The notes below the pieces were generated by a model. That model searched no databases and was not told the origin of the DNA. It worked only from the letters and a program-made list of their open reading frames with translations. A stretch of 6,876 bases of DNA, taken from positions 1-6,876 of the forward strand of contig JAURBD010000084.1 in NCBI GenBank assembly GCA_030829155.1, given 5' to 3'. This DNA comes from Flavobacteriaceae bacterium (GTDB taxonomy: Bacteria > Bacteroidota > Bacteroidia > Flavobacteriales > Flavobacteriaceae). Made by a program: the position numbers and the translations under genes. Positions 6,450-6,876 of this stretch are shown here, in pieces. Each line of letters starts with the position of its first letter. Position 1 is the stretch's first letter.

Positions 6450-6740
6450 TTAAAAATTTAAAGAGATTTTAAAAATCATAAAAATAATTTGAAAAAGCGT
6501 TCCCAAAACAAAAAAACTGAATACATAAGTTGGCTTTCTTTGGGCAAGAACAGTAAATAAAAAACCGATGGAAGCAGCAGAAACTAAAGCCATTTCAAGG
6601 ATTACAGTGCCATCATTTCCATCCATGTTGATGTACATAATATTGATGGAACCAAGAATGGAAATTAAAATAATAGAAGAGGCAATAGCCAACAAATAAT
6701 AGGATAAATAAATTGTGCGAAGTTTGTAGTACAAAGTCAT
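6450..6740 (-). CDS. Small three-helix membrane protein of unknown function
   Basis: I do not recognise this 96-residue protein. It has three hydrophobic stretches, at about residues 12-35, 45-65 and 71-91. A short polar, probably periplasmic loop (MDGNDG, 39-44) separates the first two, and a QRKP turn (67-70), probably cytoplasmic, separates the second and third. The N-terminus has Lys6 and Arg8, favouring a cytoplasmic start. There are no Cys or His residues, so it is not an obvious heme or metal protein. The ATG at 6740 is chosen because it gives a coherent membrane topology and sits about 20 bases below a TAAATTTG promoter-like box. The stop is 27 bases before the truncated hemoglobin start, so the two may share a transcript. 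It is divergent from the DUF2520 gene at 6796. That it is a real gene is likely from the clean membrane pattern and the fit between its neighbours. Confidence 0.65.
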   Translation of the reverse strand: MTLYYKLRTIYLSYYLLAIASSIILISILGSINIMYINMDGNDGTVILEMALVSAASIGFLFTVLAQRKPTYVFSFFVLGTLFQIIFMIFKISLNF

Positions 6741-6761
6741 GATTAATAAAATTTAGGTTCT

Positions 6762-6769
6762 CAAATTTA
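6762..6769 (-). promoter_or_regulatory. Candidate -7 promoter element for the membrane protein / hemoglobin pair
   Basis: On the minus strand 6769-6762 reads TAAATTTG, a full match to TAnnTTTG, 21 bases above the ATG at 6740. No TTTG or TTG is found at the expected distance upstream, and such AT-rich words arise easily by chance, so the support is limited. It lies in the 55-base divergent gap before the plus-strand DUF2520 gene, for which I find no convincing promoter. Confidence 0.35.
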
Positions 6770-6795
6770 ATTAAATATTGTTTTACATTTATCAT

Positions 6796-6876
6796 ATGAT
6801 TAAAATTATTATTCTAGGTGCTGGAAATGTAGGCACTCATTTATTTCGAAACTTAAATAATTCTAAAAAAACCAAA
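6796..6876 (+). CDS. Rossmann-like / DUF2520 domain protein, N-terminal 27 codons, 3' end outside window
   Basis: An ATG at 6796 opens a frame that stays open to the window end. It begins MIKIIILGAGNVGTHLFRNL, a beta strand followed by the dinucleotide-binding GxGNVGTH turn and helix. That is the standard N-terminus of the Bacteroidota proteins annotated as Rossmann-like and DUF2520 domain-containing, which are related to F420/NADP-dependent oxidoreductases and bind NAD(P) in the N-terminal domain. Only 27 residues are visible, so another NAD(P)-binding Rossmann protein cannot be excluded. The start is chosen because the first strand begins directly after Met. The gene is divergent from the small membrane protein gene, with 55 bases between the two start codons. 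No specific role can be read from this fragment. Confidence 0.75.
   Translation, partial: MIKIIILGAGNVGTHLFRNLNNSKKTK

Noticed and set aside
6613..6795. Minus-strand open frame of 60 codons starting at 6795
   Set aside because: It overlaps the 96-residue membrane protein in another frame and would start above the candidate promoter; the membrane protein frame gives the coherent three-helix product.

Overview
The window looks like chromosomal DNA of a Bacteroidota bacterium, most likely a member of the Flavobacteriaceae. The DNA is AT-rich and the intergenic gaps are short. Shine-Dalgarno sites are weak or absent, and two TAnnTTTG-type -7 promoter elements are visible. The gene families also fit: a DUF4953-type metzincin, a fused CcsB-CcsA cytochrome c biogenesis protein of about 1040 residues, and a Rossmann/DUF2520 protein. 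No rRNA, tRNA, CRISPR array, insertion sequence or phage gene is seen.

Left part, plus strand. Positions 1-967 are the C-terminal part of a large secreted zinc metalloprotease, cut by the window edge exactly at its Met-turn. It is followed by a stand-alone TerB-like gene (1063-1482).

Central block, minus strand. A tightly packed run is read right to left: ccsBA (5942-2823), an EamA/DMT-family permease (2815-1952) and a DUF6174 lipoprotein (1943-1488). The gaps are 7 and 8 bases, so they are probably one transcript. The best promoter candidate lies at 5967-5974, just upstream of the preferred ccsBA ATG, next to an FNR/CRP-like palindrome. The run ends convergently against the TerB gene, with only 5 bases between the stop codons.

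Right part, minus strand. A small unknown three-helix membrane protein (6740-6450) is followed by a group III truncated hemoglobin gene (start 6422). The hemoglobin frame stops at 6084. The family's missing C-terminal helix is intact one frame over and ends at 6032, so the gene carries a one-base frameshift, most simply explained by an extra base in the C5 run at 6119-6123. A divergent plus-strand gene then starts at 6796 and runs off the window; it is the N-terminus of a Rossmann/DUF2520 protein.

Functionally, the common theme is heme and respiration: CcsBA exports heme and attaches it to c-type cytochromes, and the adjacent truncated hemoglobin binds heme and probably handles O2 or NO. The permease and lipoprotein have no evident link to that theme beyond co-transcription. 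I see no convincing undescribed multi-gene system. The points most worth a second look are the hemoglobin frameshift, the signal-peptide-like segment at the CcsB/CcsA fusion joint, and the possible oxygen- or NO-responsive site upstream of ccsBA.
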